Shown: positions 9,907 to 23,341 of the stretch, one piece after another
Numbering within the stretch: the first letter of the stretch is position 1
How the letters are laid out: each line of letters opens with the position of its first letter
Assembly (NCBI RefSeq): GCF_042242105.1
Contig: NC_092027.1
Span: 1,132,006-1,196,005 of the forward strand
Source of the DNA: Pempheris klunzingeri
Lineage: Eukaryota > Chordata > Actinopteri > Acropomatiformes > Pempheridae
DNA length: 64,000 nt
Direction: 5' to 3'
Notes under the pieces: generated by a model
Databases searched by the model: none
Told to the model about the DNA's origin: nothing
What the model saw: only the letters and a program-made list of their open reading frames with translations
Made by a program: the position numbers and the translations under genes

Positions 9907-12900
9907 TTAGCGGAGCTTGAGGCCGAGGCAGAGCGCCAGCTCGTTCTTCTGGATCTTTCCGTCTCTGTTGATGTCACAGTGACCCATCAGGGCCTTCCTG
10001 AACCTGTCCAGGTCTGTGCCACTGATGCTGGGCTGGAGGGGGGAGGAGGGGGGAGGGGGGAGGGGGAGTGAACACAGAGTCAGACATCAATGGTTGCATA
10101 ATTCCTGATGGATGAAAATGTCTCACGGCTGAAGGACAGGACGACACGGCCTCTGGTTGGATAACGGTGCAGTAGAGCTGGACCTCAAATCTAGCTGGGG
10201 GGTTCACTAAACTACCTGTAACTGCTTTCTTCTGTCATGATATTAAAGGAACAGTTCTACATTTTGATTGCAGCTGTGATGTGGTGATGCGAGCCCCCCT
10301 CCCAAGAGGAGTCACAGCACCAGCCTGCTGCTTACCATGAAATGATGCCTGTTATTTCATGTGCTGGTCTTTTTTTTTTGCTTCCATAACATGTTTTCTT
10401 TCAGACTAGTAGAAAGAAAACATCCAGAATAAAAATGTAGCTGTTCTCCTCAATGCATATGTTTTAAAGGACAATTGCCAAAATCAGTGAGCTTGCTGTT
10501 TCTTCCTGCATCCGCTGCCTAAGCTAAGCTAAGCTAAGCTAAGCTAACCATTTCCTGGCTTTAGCTTCATGCTTATGATCCAGACAAGAGAGAGTTAATG
10601 TGTCAGTGTGAACTTCTAATAACAGCAGTGAAGTCATGATGGGTGAAAATGTTTTACCTTCACCAGCTCCATCATGTCCTTGACAAATCCGTCCACCTCC
10701 GGGCCCTCTAACGCACCTGTCTTACTCTGCACACACACACACACACAGTTCATGAACTTCTTTGTGACTTGATTCAAAAAAGTGCGAGCTGAAAATGTGT
10801 TAGAATTATATTTTAGGATTAGAACCTGATCTGCCAATGACATCGTTTCCTGGCAAATTCATAAAAGCTGCCATCTGATGTTTTTCTTTTTTTTAACAAC
10901 TTCAAATAAGAATCATTTTCCAAAGCACGATGAGCAAAAGAGCCAGATAACTAAAAAGTGTGTTGTTTGTCACGACCAGCAGCTTTAACACAAACACTCA
11001 TGAAGATGGTATTATTAGCAGAGTCACTGTAATAGATTCAGGTCTGTATGACCAGAACAGGGATGTTTCCACTCTGTAAAAACATCCCTGCTGCCTCCGA
11101 TCAGACGGTAAACAAGAACAAAAGTCTGAATTCAGACTTACGACATCATAGTGAGCAAATATCTTCTCAAAGTCTCTCCTCCTGTCCTCCTGACTGCAGG
11201 CCTGACAGCAAATACAGCAAGTAAAAAATGATGAAACTAGGAGAATTAGGCATTAAATATTTATACAGAACAGCAGGAACGTGTTGCTGGTTTTTTATCA
11301 GAGGAAATTCAAATTAAATATCAAATAGACAAACTTACGTCCATCTTGAACTTGAGTAAGAAGTTCTCTTTCAGGGCCAAGATTCTTGAGACAACAAGAA
11401 AGATTATTTTACTTATTTCACACTGAAGACTGATGCGTTTAGAATGTGTCACTGTACGTCAGTCTGATTACAATCACATCTGATCTGCTGTATCTCTCCA
11501 CGGTACCTGGCCAGGTCATTAAGGTCCAGCCTGCCGTCCCTGTTCTTATCAAACATCTTCATCTACAGGGGAGAAAAAAGTCACGGTGGAGTCAACAATC
11601 AATGACATGCAGTGATAACATGTGATCAGCACGGCCCGCCTCCTCCCTCGCTGGTTACCATGGTGTCCGTGTACGCCTCCAGCTTGTCGGGGGTGATGGA
11701 CTTCCTGTGCTGGAGGAAGAGGTCCTGGAGGAAGCCCTGGAGGGACAAAGATGGAGAAGCACAACTCAAAAGCCATCAGACCAGGACCATGCAGGGGCCT
11801 CAGTCAATCAGGTGCAGCCGCACGCTAACAGGCGGCAGGTGTGAGGCTGCAGGTTGCCTCCACACTGTGGTGCTTTGTCTGCTCCCTCCATCTTATTTCT
11901 TTTCTAATGTTTTCATGCCTGCAGTCCTCTGACTCATGCTGGTGTTTTTAGATTCATCTAATGTTCTTCACAGGTACAATATCCCCCAAACGGTTTGTCA
12001 GTCTCCGTTTCCTTTCTCTTGGAGTTTTAGTAAATGTTCTTAAAGCCACTTGTGTCAGTAAACCCTCTCCTGCTGCTGAGGCCTCTTTATTGAAGCCTGT
12101 TGAACTGTTAATTTGAGGTATTTATCACTTTCCATAGCTCTGCAATGTTCCACCAATAACCCAGTTTTAACCAACTGCTAAACTTGCTTTCATGATTTAT
12201 TGATTACAGAATAGAAAAGGGGCCACAACATTTCTGATTTCAAACAGAAATCCAACGTCGAGATCCCCCCTGTGATTAACTCAGTCCTTCTCTGACCAGG
12301 TGGAAACCCTTCTGAAGTAAACTGGTCTGCCACAGTTACCTTGAGCTCGGCAGCTGAGATGTAGCCGCTGCTGTCGGTGTCGTAGTTTCTCCAGATCTAC
12401 ACGGACAAAAAAAAAAATCACTGAAAGCACAATGAAATGTAGAGTAAGTCTGAGTGTAGCCTCCGCGATGAATGAATGTTAATGATTGTTCTCTGTTTGT
12501 CCTGAAGACTGACAGGACAGACAGTTCATGCTCAGTAGTTGGTGGAGTCAAACATTTTGGAAGGTTCTGCTTTTTAAATGTTTGTTTCTGGTTGGCCAGT
12601 TTGTGACGGTCTCACTCCAGATGAGGTTTTACGATGATGGGTGTAATAACTGAGCATGTTGGGGTGGTCGTGGCACCAAACCTGTGCCGTCCTGTCCTCT
12701 GGGTTTATTTCAGTTCTAACACTTGTGTCTTTTTGTTGCTTGCTTCCTTCATTCTCCTCGTCGTGTGTTGACCTTTGACCCTCACCCTCATGAACTCCAC
12801 GCTGTTGTCCAGCGGCGCCTCTCTGCGAAACAGAAGCAGGAAGTTCTCGTCCTCCGGCAGCATCGTGGTGGCCAGCTGGAGAGGAAACATTTACATCCAC

Positions 12901-14774
12901 TGTGACTCAACATGACTTTAAACAGTGAATTACTTTTGAATTTCCATCCCATTAATTCAGTGAAGCTGTAAATGTAAGTGTTGCCCCCTTACATGTACAG
13001 TAAGACTTAGAAATGACTGATGCACGCTGCGTCTAACCAACCATAACCCAACATTTCTGAGGGCAGCAGACTGATGTGTGTATCTACACTGAGGGAAAAG
13101 GTAAAGGTACCTCCTGTATCTGCAGACGTCCTTCAGCTGTGCCGTCATAAGCAGACATGAATCTTTGTCTCAGTCGCCTGACGTGGTCCTCCGTTATCTC
13201 CTCCCTCTGAAGCAACATGGACTTCAGTGGTCACTTTATTTAACAGTGACTTCCTAAACACTTCAGCAGTGTGGAATTTGTTGATTTTAAACATTTTTGT
13301 AGCTTTAAGAACAAACTAGGATGTAACTGTTCTGCTGTTCTGCTTTCACCAACAACAAAATAAATAAAAACCAACATTTTAAAACTGAATAAATGTGTTG
13401 GTGCAGTTTGATACAACCATGATGCTCACTGAACGTTACATACAGACCATCAATGATTTCTACAAACACTCTTTTGCTGTGAGAAGATTCACTGATAAGA
13501 TAACTTTACAAACTAAACAGATTATATTGCCTTTCATCACCATGTGTGCAGGAGGACAAAGTGAACAAGCAGCCTCATGTTTCATCTCTTTACCTTCATC
13601 CCAAATTTGCTGAGCATGAGTTGAAAGAAGGCGTCCAGCTGCTTCCCTTCGATGTAGCCGTGATCTAAAACACAAGCAGGCATCATCACTTCACCTGCAG
13701 CTTATTAAGATGTGATGGAGGACAAGTTTAGATGCTTTTTCCAAATTATCTGACTGTTAAGTACAATTACTTGAGTGCACTTGTTTTAGTTCTGGCTACA
13801 AGTGACAGCAACAGTATGAACCTGTCAGTCCTCGGGTCATTTACTGAAGCAGGAGCTCAACAGTGCAGAAATGATTAATTGTAGTTGCAAAGGTATAAAA
13901 TACCAAAAGTAAAAGTACTGATCATGGAGACTGGTCCAGCTGCTACAGTTCCCTCTGAGATGCAGTGGAGAACGAGTGTGAAGTAGCAGAAAAACTAAAA
14001 ACCACGTGTTACCACTGGTCAAATAGTTTTTATTTTCCTTTTTTCATGGTTGATAAGTTAATTCTTGTGCTCTGGGTTAGTTTATGACGACGTGTCTCCA
14101 AAGTGATATCGAAGACAAACCTCCCTGAGCCTTAAAAGCTTCTACATGCCTCCGTCATCTCTCTCCTGAACCACGTGAAGATCTCATTAGGGAGCTCCAC
14201 CCTCTGAGGAAGACCATGCGATATAATGGAAAACTCCAGAACTGCTACTATGTGACTTTGGAGTGAGGAACATCGTGCCTCTGTTCATCAGTAACTCTGC
14301 ATGTACACAGGATCATAGGATCTGCTCAGATGTGATCATTAACCCCCCCAACAGACAGCCACTGGAAGGGAAACACGAGTTCGGTCCACTGGTGCAGAAA
14401 ACAACCTCCACCCCCCTCCCCCACATCAACACATCTATTAGCTGCACTTTTGGGGTTCAGTCTCCTCCTGAGCAGGCGGGAAGTGACCCCCCCCCCCCCC
14501 CCCGGTCTTCACTGATGACACATTAAATACTAACTGTTAAATCAGTTTTTACAGCATCTGTTCTGCAGATAATTGGAAATGTAAAAATGTGCTGAGCAAC
14601 AGTTGAGACTTGAGCGTTCATGCAAACCTGCACCACATAATAAAGATAAACCACATTATTTACTGAGTGTACACACTGCAGGTTCTCAGTGAATCAACAT
14701 TAAAACTCTTTCTTACCATCCACGTCAAAGTGTTGCCAGATCTGTAAGAAACCTGCAGCGTCCAGGCTGTCCAT
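9907..14774 (-). CDS. scgn: Secretagogin, six-EF-hand calcium sensor (complete, 11 exons, 268 aa)
   Basis: Exons on the minus strand: 14717-14774, 13594-13664, 13111-13206, 12786-12875, 12340-12396, 11659-11736, 11507-11562, 11339-11384, 11142-11201, 10658-10726, 9907-10032. All junctions are GT-AG and the phases close exactly at 268 codons plus TAA; human SCGN has 276. Hallmarks are [10 protein letters not shown] (exon 4), [20 protein letters not shown] (exon 10) and the C-terminus [16 protein letters not shown] loops start at about residues 17, 64, 111, 155, 203 and 247. EF3 ([12 protein letters not shown]) and EF6 ([12 protein letters not shown]) are canonical. EF1 has His at loop position 5 and Gln at position 12, so it probably does not bind calcium; EF2 has Thr at position 3. 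Secretagogin is a cytosolic calcium sensor of neuroendocrine cells and neurons that binds SNARE-related partners. It lies directly downstream of carmil1 on the same strand, as in human. Confidence 0.97.
10505..10560. repeat. (AAGCT)n short tandem repeat
   Basis: Five-base units AAGCT/AGCTA are repeated about five times (10519-10546) within the last intron of scgn. The flanking 10240-10620 region looks like an interspersed repeat but I cannot classify it. Confidence 0.7.
10727..10748. repeat. (CA)n tract at the acceptor of scgn exon 10
   Basis: On the minus strand a short (TG)n ends in TGTGCAG directly before exon 10 (first base 10726), so the repeat replaces part of the polypyrimidine tract. 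Confidence 0.8.
14480..14506. repeat. Poly(C) tract upstream of scgn exon 2
   Basis: A run of about 16 C (poly-G on the transcribed minus strand) in intron 1 of scgn, with G-quadruplex potential in the RNA. Confidence 0.8.
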
Positions 14775-14916
14775 GGTGCCAGAGACCAGTCCAGGCCAGA
14801 AGATAAGGAAAACAGGAGGGAGAAAGGGTTAAAATGATGCTCTGATTTCACCGTCTGACGTCTGCAGAGCTCACAGAGATGAGACTTAAACAGCTCGTAT
14901 ATGAAGCCTAAAGTGG

Positions 14917-14990
14917 GGGAGAGAGGGAGGGAGGGAGAGAGAGAGAGAGAGAGAGGGGGGAGAGAGGGACAGAGACTAAAGAGGAGAGAG
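14917..14990. repeat. (GA)n/(GGGA)n purine tract between carmil1 and scgn
   Basis: A GAGAGAGAG-rich stretch in the short spacer between the end of carmil1 and the start of scgn. On the transcribed strand it is a CT tract. Confidence 0.85.
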
Positions 14991-15012
14991 AGGGTCTGAG
15001 AGTAAAACGGTA

Positions 15013-15018
15013 TTTATT
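15013..15018 (-). terminator. carmil1: Candidate distal poly(A) signal of carmil1
   Basis: AATAAA on the minus strand 1.65 kb past the carmil1 stop and only about 240 bases before the scgn start codon. Other AATAAA-like hexamers occur closer to the stop (near 15240 and 15770), so which one is used is uncertain. Confidence 0.35.
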
Positions 15019-16675
15019 GGTCTAAACATACAAAAACAGGAACATCTGACAGCTTGATGGGACATTTCCAGCCAAACGGACAACAAAACACATTTTAACT
15101 GATTTTTAAAAAATAAAGTCAAAAATATTTCCCAGTAAAATGAAAACCATCACCAGATATAAACGGAGACCCGTGAAGCTTCAGCAGCACGTTGAACTGG
15201 TTTCCTGCTCATAATACAATATTTTTACTATTATAAACCCCATTTTATTCTTTTATAAACAGAACCACAAACACAGTGATGTTAGTACACATTTACATAT
15301 TTACACTGATACGTGGACATCAGTAAGTGCAGCAGTGTGATTAACAGGTCAGTGTGTGTGAGAAGGACAGCAGCAGTGAGTTAGACACTTTGGCTTGAAA
15401 ATAAAAGGTGCTGAAGCCCAAATGTCTCCCGTGGAGACGACGGCACTATTTTACCGCAGGTTTTAGCTTTTGGCAGAAATAATTTCATTGGTAGAGCTGG
15501 ACCTCAGTGGGCGGAGCCTCCGTTTGTCTCCACCCACTGAGGTGTGAAGGATGGACAGTAGCCATGGAAACGTCTCCCAGGTTTGCACACGGCTGAGATG
15601 GACTTGTGAGGTCTAAAGACATGACATGAGACAGGAGTCTGTTATGTGTTAAGTCAGAAACTGTGAATCCCGGTGACTCTAACGTGACATGAACACAGCA
15701 TTCACTCAACCAAGAGAGTTTTCATCTACAGCCACACTGTAAAAATCCTCGTTTTACTTTATTATTTACTTTATTTTATGGTCGACTGCAGCAGGAACAG
15801 GACGAATGATCTCAGCTCGCTGGAAAAACATTTTGGAAACAGTTTGACAAAAGAATCTTTTTCCAGAGCTTTCTACTCCAGCGTTCAGTCTCCATCAGCA
15901 GATGGAGTTTGGAGGGTACATACTGTATATTATTATTATTATGACTGTATATTATAGCTTCATCTGCTGATGAAGACCTTGAGAAGCGGTTGAAAGCTGC
16001 AGAAACAGAAGACACAACGGTACAAGTAAAGCCTGAAAACCCTGACTAGTGATTCAGTATATGTAAGAACATTAAAGTCATGGCTTATTGAAATATCTGG
16101 TCTGTTTTTGACATACGGACGAGTCCAGTGCATGCTCAAAGTAACATTTCCCATCATGCCTATCACCTTGAAGTGGAATAACCAGTCAGTTAGCATCATT
16201 AGCAGCTAACTGGCTGGAGCGTGAACTCTTTGGTTTTTGACACTTTGTTGTTGCAGGATGTTTCTGCTTCCAGCTGCTTTGGCTTTTTAAAATCTGGGGA
16301 CAGTTTTTTTCTTTCAGGACAAGAAGTTAAAAAAGAGATATTTAGAGTCGTGTCTCCAGGCGACCAGCTGGTAGAATAACCAGCTACAGAAATACAGTAA
16401 AACCAACCCGGTCAGATTCATTCTCTCAGTGCTTTGGACTAACTGAGCTGCTCCTCGCTGGACCCCAGATTGTCTCTGCACCAGATAAAACCCATCTGGT
16501 GGCTCTTTGTGGTCCAATCAGAGCAGTGGACAGAGTGACGGACAGCTGGGACCGACCCCGTGTGTGATCGTGTGCCCCACCAGGAGAGGTTAAAAAAATC
16601 TGATCATTGTCGGCTGTGATTGGCGTCCTGGAGGAGTGGAGGAGGGTCTGAGAGGCCGTAAACGTCCTGCTGCCG

Positions 16676-19233
16676 TCACACTGAAGGACTGCTGTCGGAC
16701 TCGTCCTCTGATTTGATGTCAGACTTGAGCTCAGCGGCCGGAGGGGGGGGCTCCTCCTCAGCTGGACTGAGATCAGTGTCTGCCAGAGAGGGAGGCCTCA
16801 CTGAAGACAGAGAGAGAGGAAATGTAGATGAGGAACATCATTTTTTCAGTACTTTCACGTCCACCTGAGTTACTATAAAGACAAAGTGATACTTTTAGGT
16901 GACTCTGAAACTAGGGGACAACAGACATCTAAACCCTTAAATTAGACAAAAGACCTCAAGTAAATAATCTAAGAAAAGTAACTTTTGTTTCTGGACTTAA
17001 AAACTAGAAAACCACGGTGGTAGTCCCTCGTACTCCGTTCATATGTTTAGTGTCATATTCTAACATTAAAAAGTTTAAAAGCCTCTCACACTGATGAATA
17101 TACACAGAAGAAACAAATCTGCTTCATAAATGACCTGCAGACATTAGTGGAGACTCAGTGAGTCATTTATAATATGGAATATCGCACCGTAGGTGGGGAG
17201 GGACTTGGCTCGCTCTCGATCGTCCTCCCGGTCAGCGGGAGGACCGGCTGATCCCTTCAGAGACGACCACTGTCTGCCACCAGCGCCGGGCTCAACCGCT
17301 GCACTGGGGGGCTCGAACGCATCGCCGTCCATGGGAAACTCAACTGCAGGTAAAAAAAAAAAAAAGATCAAGAAATAAAGAAATAAATCAACATCCGTAA
17401 GAAATACGTCACCCAAACACACACATCATCATTCTGTGCTGTGAAGTTTTACTTATTTAATCCGTTTCAGATCACAGTCATGCTGTTCATGCTGAGAAAC
17501 CACTCCAGTAAAACTGTTCCTCCGCTGAAGGTGGGACCATGTGAAGAACAAAAGGCTCCTAAAACATGTAAGTGACCTTTTCTTCTTCTCTGTGATGTTA
17601 AAAACATTGTTTAAAGAGAAAAACTCCCTGTGAGACTTAATTACACAAGGCAAGTGTTAAATCACACACACATGCTGACACTTGGACGTGCCAAGTGCAG
17701 GCTTGGACCTTCGCTTCACTCGTGGTGTGTGTGCTGTGTGGAGGCGTCGAATCCGACCCAGGAAGCCCTCATTAAACAAGTTGTCACCTGTTAAATTGAA
17801 TGTTATATTTTCAGCTACGCTGCGGTTCACAGGGCGTGCTGAGTCATGTGACCTTCATCATCACAACAGAGGGAAACATCCCGGCAGCAGCGGTCGTTTT
17901 ACATCCTTTTATTATCATCCTCAGATTGTCTGCAGATGATTTCTCCTCTTCTTTTCAACCCGTTCTGCAGAAGCCCTGAGAAGATGAATGCTACGCTAAA
18001 TGTGGCTAATTGATGAATGTGAGATGTCAACAAATATCAGTGTTGAGCACTGTTAGAGACATTATCTTTGATTGATAAATTATGCCTGCTGTGTGTTGGG
18101 ATTGAGACTTTGGAGCAGAAGGAAACATAAATGATCTCCTTGAATGTGTGAAAATAAGCCCATGTTTGTGATCTGAAAGTTAATTCATCATATGTTTGGT
18201 CAATTCTTCCCTGAAATTTGGGCACTTTAAATAGTTTAGTGACACATAATGACTTTTAAATAAACTGTTGATGTGAAGAATTTCTTTTGGTATTTTGTGT
18301 TTGACAGAGACAGCAGAGATGTGTGCTGAGCATCTGAACCATATTTTCATACAACACCACCAATATCTATTAATATGCTGTATGAATCTAAAGGTTTCTA
18401 TTCGTTCAGACTCCTGCTACCACCATCACCAGGTTTGGCTAAAACTCTTCATTAACACACTACAGTTACTGTTGCTACAGCTAGCTCCTTGTTTACTGAG
18501 GTCAGACGGAGACACCGACCGTCCAGAGGAGACGCTCCTGCAGGAGTGCTGCCGGTGCTCTCTCTCTCCTGCTCTGACGGCGCCCTCTTCAGGCGAGGGG
18601 CAGGAAGTGGTCCTTTGGCAGACGGGCTGCCTGCTGGAGCCTCAGCAGTGTCGTCTGACAAACACACATCAGTGAAACAACGATTGATTCTCAGTACAGA
18701 TACATAAATATAGGAATCAGTACTCTGAAGCGATAACAGCCTCTCGTGTCTGTCTGATGCCCCACAGTCTAAAACCCTCAGAGCCCCCCAGTGTCCTTAC
18801 CGAACATGTCGGTGCTGCTCGGCCTGGGACTGGTTGGGCTGGAAGGATTGAGGGGCCCAGAGGTGCGGGGCCCCAGTAGGGGCTTAGAGGCCTGGGGTGG
18901 GGGTGGTTTGGGGGTGACGCCGGGTGGTTTTGACCTGGGAGCCGGCTCCGGTCTGGACTCATCAGCATCTGCCGGAACAGCGGGGGGGTGGACGTCTGAC
19001 TTGGCTGCAGAAAAACGACAAGGACAGTTTAGGAGTCATGAGGTGTCACATTCTGGAAACACTGCTACCGACTCACTAATCACACCACTGGACTAATTAC
19101 TGTGGACGCCAAGTCAAGTGGAATCAGTTTTCAGGATATGTTTGATGAAACTGCACCATCGGACCCTAAAGGGACTTTAAAGAAACTCACCTTTGTCACC
19201 GTCCACTTTGTCCAGCAAGGATGGCGACTCAGA
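16676..19233 (-). CDS. carmil1: carmil1 exons 34-38: proline-rich C-terminal tail
   Basis: Exons 19191-19233, 18801-19004, 18520-18654, 17188-17343 and 16676-16800. Exon 35 is strongly Pro-rich ([15 protein letters not shown]), as in the SH3/myosin-I-binding region of the family. Exon 36 has [16 protein letters not shown]. Exon 38 ends in an acidic Ser/Asp/Glu stretch ([12 protein letters not shown]) and TGA. This tail is less conserved, but the splice phases (all phase 1) and codon closure support it. Confidence 0.85.
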
Positions 19234-22200
19234 CTGAAAGCAGAGAGACGGAGAGCTTTAATTATAATAACGACAAACCTCTTTATTTCCAAGTTTGTCT
19301 TATGCGTGAGCAAGCAAAGAAGAGACAATACAAGCTCTGTTTTCACACCTTTAAATATGCTACAGTATCCTGATAAATACTATAAATGTTGACCCATGGC
19401 CTCCACCCACCTTCCTTATAGCCATTCTCTCCTGTCTGGCCTTCATCTCAGCCAGCAGGTCCATGCCCATCACAGGAACTCCAATATGGCGTGGAATGTG
19501 GGGGTTCTCCTTCTTCTCCAAATTCTCCACATCTTTCTCCTCCTCCTCCCCCTCCTCCTCCTCCTCCTCAGCAGGTTCAGTGGCGGTAGGAGAGGCCTCC
19601 ACCTCAGAATCTGTGTGGTCCAAGGACGGCGCCCTGTGGAGCTCCTGATGGGGCTCCGCCACAGTGCCAGTGTTTTTCATGGGCGTGGTGGAGGACGTCG
19701 GCGTCGTTTCCTCAGTCACTGGGCTAACGGAGGAAGAGGTCGGAGCAGCGGTGGACGAGGCAGGCTGGGGTGGACTGATGGAGGCGGCTCCGTGGCTCTT
19801 CTCGGAGCGGGACGTCCGGGATTTGATGAGGTTAAAAAAGCCACTCTTCCTGGATTCACGTTTCTTGTCTGCTGCTTCCTGCGTGCTGGAGGACGGACCT
19901 CTCACACTGGGGAGTCTAGAGAAGATAAAAAATAACAACAGAATTATAACAATATACTTTTATTCACATTGAGGAAACATCTGGTTACTTTTTATGTTGA
20001 TGACACACAACTGTACTTTTAATCATTTTAGGAGATTATCTATATTTCAGAGTTGTCTTTCACACAGATTACATCAAAATATCTCTTTAAAGAAATACTT
20101 TTTTGTTCAACTTAACAAAACTGCAGAAAACAAAGTTTCAGTTTGACTCTCACTTGAAGCCGAGTTTTATGACTTTCTTGGAGAAGAAGTCATCCAGGCC
20201 TTCGTCCAGCTTTCCCACGATGCTGTTGTGCTCGGCCCCTTCTGGCGCCGAGCCGTCAGTGGTCTTCCGCTAGAAACAAACAGCAGCAGGAATAAAAACA
20301 GACTTAATTACATGTTGAGTATTCAACAAGTAAACATTCAACATCAATATTAAAGCTGCATCATCCTTAACAGTCAAAGATTCTGAAGACGACAGAGTGA
20401 TGACATCTTTTTACTGATGATTAATATGTTTTGTAATAAAATCAAGCACCAGCAGACCAAACATGAAACCTAATGATATAAAACACTTGTGTTACTCCCC
20501 CCCGGTGGAGACCTACAGGTGGTCGGCTGGGTTTGGTCCTCTTCTTGGGTTTTGGGCGGAGTTTGGTGTGGTGCTCCAGCGTCTTGTGCTCCACAGGCGG
20601 CAGCTCGCCCAAACAGACAGACTTAGTGTCTAGTGGAGCGGGGGGAGGGGGGAGGTCTCCATAGTAGGCCGACATCCTGTCCTGTGGTTGTGAAGGAGGA
20701 GGAGGAGGAGGAAGGGGGTCCTCAACATGGATAGGAACCTCCTCCAGAGCCTTGTCCAGGTCAAACTCCATCTCTGTTGGGCACACAGAAGACTATTCCT
20801 GCACACCTTTTCTCTCTGCATGGATTTACTAAAATTCACTGGTCAGAAGGACCTTTGTCTGTCCTTTTACGACATAAGTGACCTTTTCTTTGGGATAGTT
20901 TATGGGTCCACATGGTCATGAAGAGATGTGATTGAGCTGTTGAGTGGAAGAAGCGGCAACTTGAACAAATTGACACCATAATGAGATTTTCTGCGTCACT
21001 CACCAAAGGCCACAGAGACGGGGCGCAGCATCCGGACCAGAATACTTTTCCTCTTGGTCATCTAAAGAGGAGAAAAAGGTTTTCACTCTCATTTTGTAAA
21101 AATGCATTTCAAATTATTGGTTTTACAGCAGATTTTTAAAAATATTTTCATGGTGCCACTGGTGGTGTCCACATGAATGGGTACTCGCGCTGGGAGTGAG
21201 AGGCTTGGTGTTTTCTAACCATGCACGTGTCCATATCCTCCAGCCCGTGTTTCTTGCGGGGGTCACGGCTTTCCTTCTGTTCCTGGTTGTGGTTTTCTGG
21301 CTGCAGAACAACCTCATCCAGAACCTCTGCCTCCACCTGGGGCTCCTGGCGCAGCAGAGGCTGAACCTTCCTGGTCAGATGGTCGGCCTGGAGGAGGACG
21401 GAGGGATGAGTGGACAGAAAAACAGACGAAAGGAGAGACAGATGGACAGACAGAGAGGACACTGACCAGTGTGTGCTGCGACCTGGACAGAGACTCCAGG
21501 ATCTCATCCACGATGCGATCAGATAGAAATGACGCCATGCTCAGCTTCACTTCACTGTCCACGCAGAAAAAACACACACATTTAGTAACATCTAGCTTTA
21601 AAAATCTCCATTTCACCAAGATGACATGCAACATTTAACAATCATTGCTGCTTTTAAACCTTTTTAACTAACTAAGTGATCTGTGATTCATGACTTGAGA
21701 CAAAGTGGAGGAAGGATGTCAACAAATAGTAAAACATAAAACTCTGCTAGGAATGGTGAATGGGTCAGGCTCCAGGTTATCACCACCCGTGCTTACATTC
21801 AGTGTGCATAATCACAATCACAGGGACGTCACAGGAAACTAATTTGTTATGGAAGCACATGACAGATGTCTGGAAAAAAAATATTTATCAGCTTGAAATC
21901 AGACATCAGCTGCTTTCACTCAGCTAAATACTGGACTTGTTCTCTTGAGAACACCAGTCTTTCACTGAAGATAAGACCTTAGGACTCAGTGAGACCTGAT
22001 GATACTTCATAAACACACAGGCAGCACGTCAGACCTGATCTTGTTGATGATGTCGACCCCGGACTGCTCCAGCAGCGTGGTGGTGATGAAGCTGCGAGGA
22101 ACCGTCATCCTCCCTGCTCCGGCCTTCAGCAGCTCCTGGCGAAGGCTGCTCCTCTTCATCACATTAGGACAGAGGCCTTCAGCGGCGTCCACCATGGACA

Positions 22201-22738
22201 CCAGCATCGTCTAGGGAGGGCGTGTTGGTACAGTTTAAAAGTCACACTGCACTTTACTTAGATTAGAAAACATGTTGGGATGTTACTGTGGCATCAGTTC
22301 GGTACCTGCAGCTGTTCGTCCATCACCCTGGCCACCTCTCCGGCCATCGACTCCAGCTTGTCCTGAATGGCTCCGACACACGCCCCCTTGGACCCCCCAC
22401 TCCTCAGGTGGTACAGGTTGGGAAGCAGCTGGAGGGACGATGAGAGACGATGGGAAAGACAGAGAGAAACTTTTTATCGGAAACATTTCTTAGATCTGAA
22501 GCTAAAAATCCACCTTGTTAGTGGACTGAGGTGTGAAACGGTCGTATATGTGGTGTGAACCACATCTTCTTACCGTCTTGGAGTTCCTGGCATCTTTCAT
22601 AAGGTTCTCTGCCACCTTCATGTCCTCCTGCACCGGGCTGGTCTCTGTGAACCTCAGAGAGTTCAGGTGGTCCTGCACCTTCACGCAGATCATGTCCATC
22701 ATCTGCATCACAGAGAGGTGAGCTCAGTCAGTTCGTCT

Positions 22739-22782
<44 letters not shown>

Positions 22783-23301
22783 CTGCCTGCTGTGTGGTGG
22801 TGGTGACTATCCCCTGCTGCAGCCTGTACGCCTGCTCCTGCAGGTATTTACGCGTCTCGTGGTTTCTCAGCAGGTACTGCTCCATCTGCATCACAAAACA
22901 CACCTTCAGAACTGTGATATCAGAGCAGTGTTTAAATACTCAGCGGAGGCCGTTGAAGACAATTTACAGCACTGCTTCAATCTACACTGATCATATATGA
23001 AAAACCACAACAGGACAATAACCTTGAGTAAGGCGTCCTCCGTCTTCTCTGGGCTCGCCTTCAGTGCCTGAGCAGCATCCATGATGGGAATGGGCATAAA
23101 ACGAATGGTGTAGTTCCTGATGTGGAGAGAGAATAGTAAACTAATGTTTCCCATAACTGTGAACGTCACGCCCTTCGACTCTGACTTTGTTAGGATTAGA
23201 CTTGTTACCTTGACAGACTGCTTCATACTTACTTCTCCAAAGCAGCAGCGACGTCCTGTAGACCCTGAGGGCTGACGTTGTTTCTGTCCCACACGACTGT
23301 C

Positions 23302-23341
<40 letters not shown>

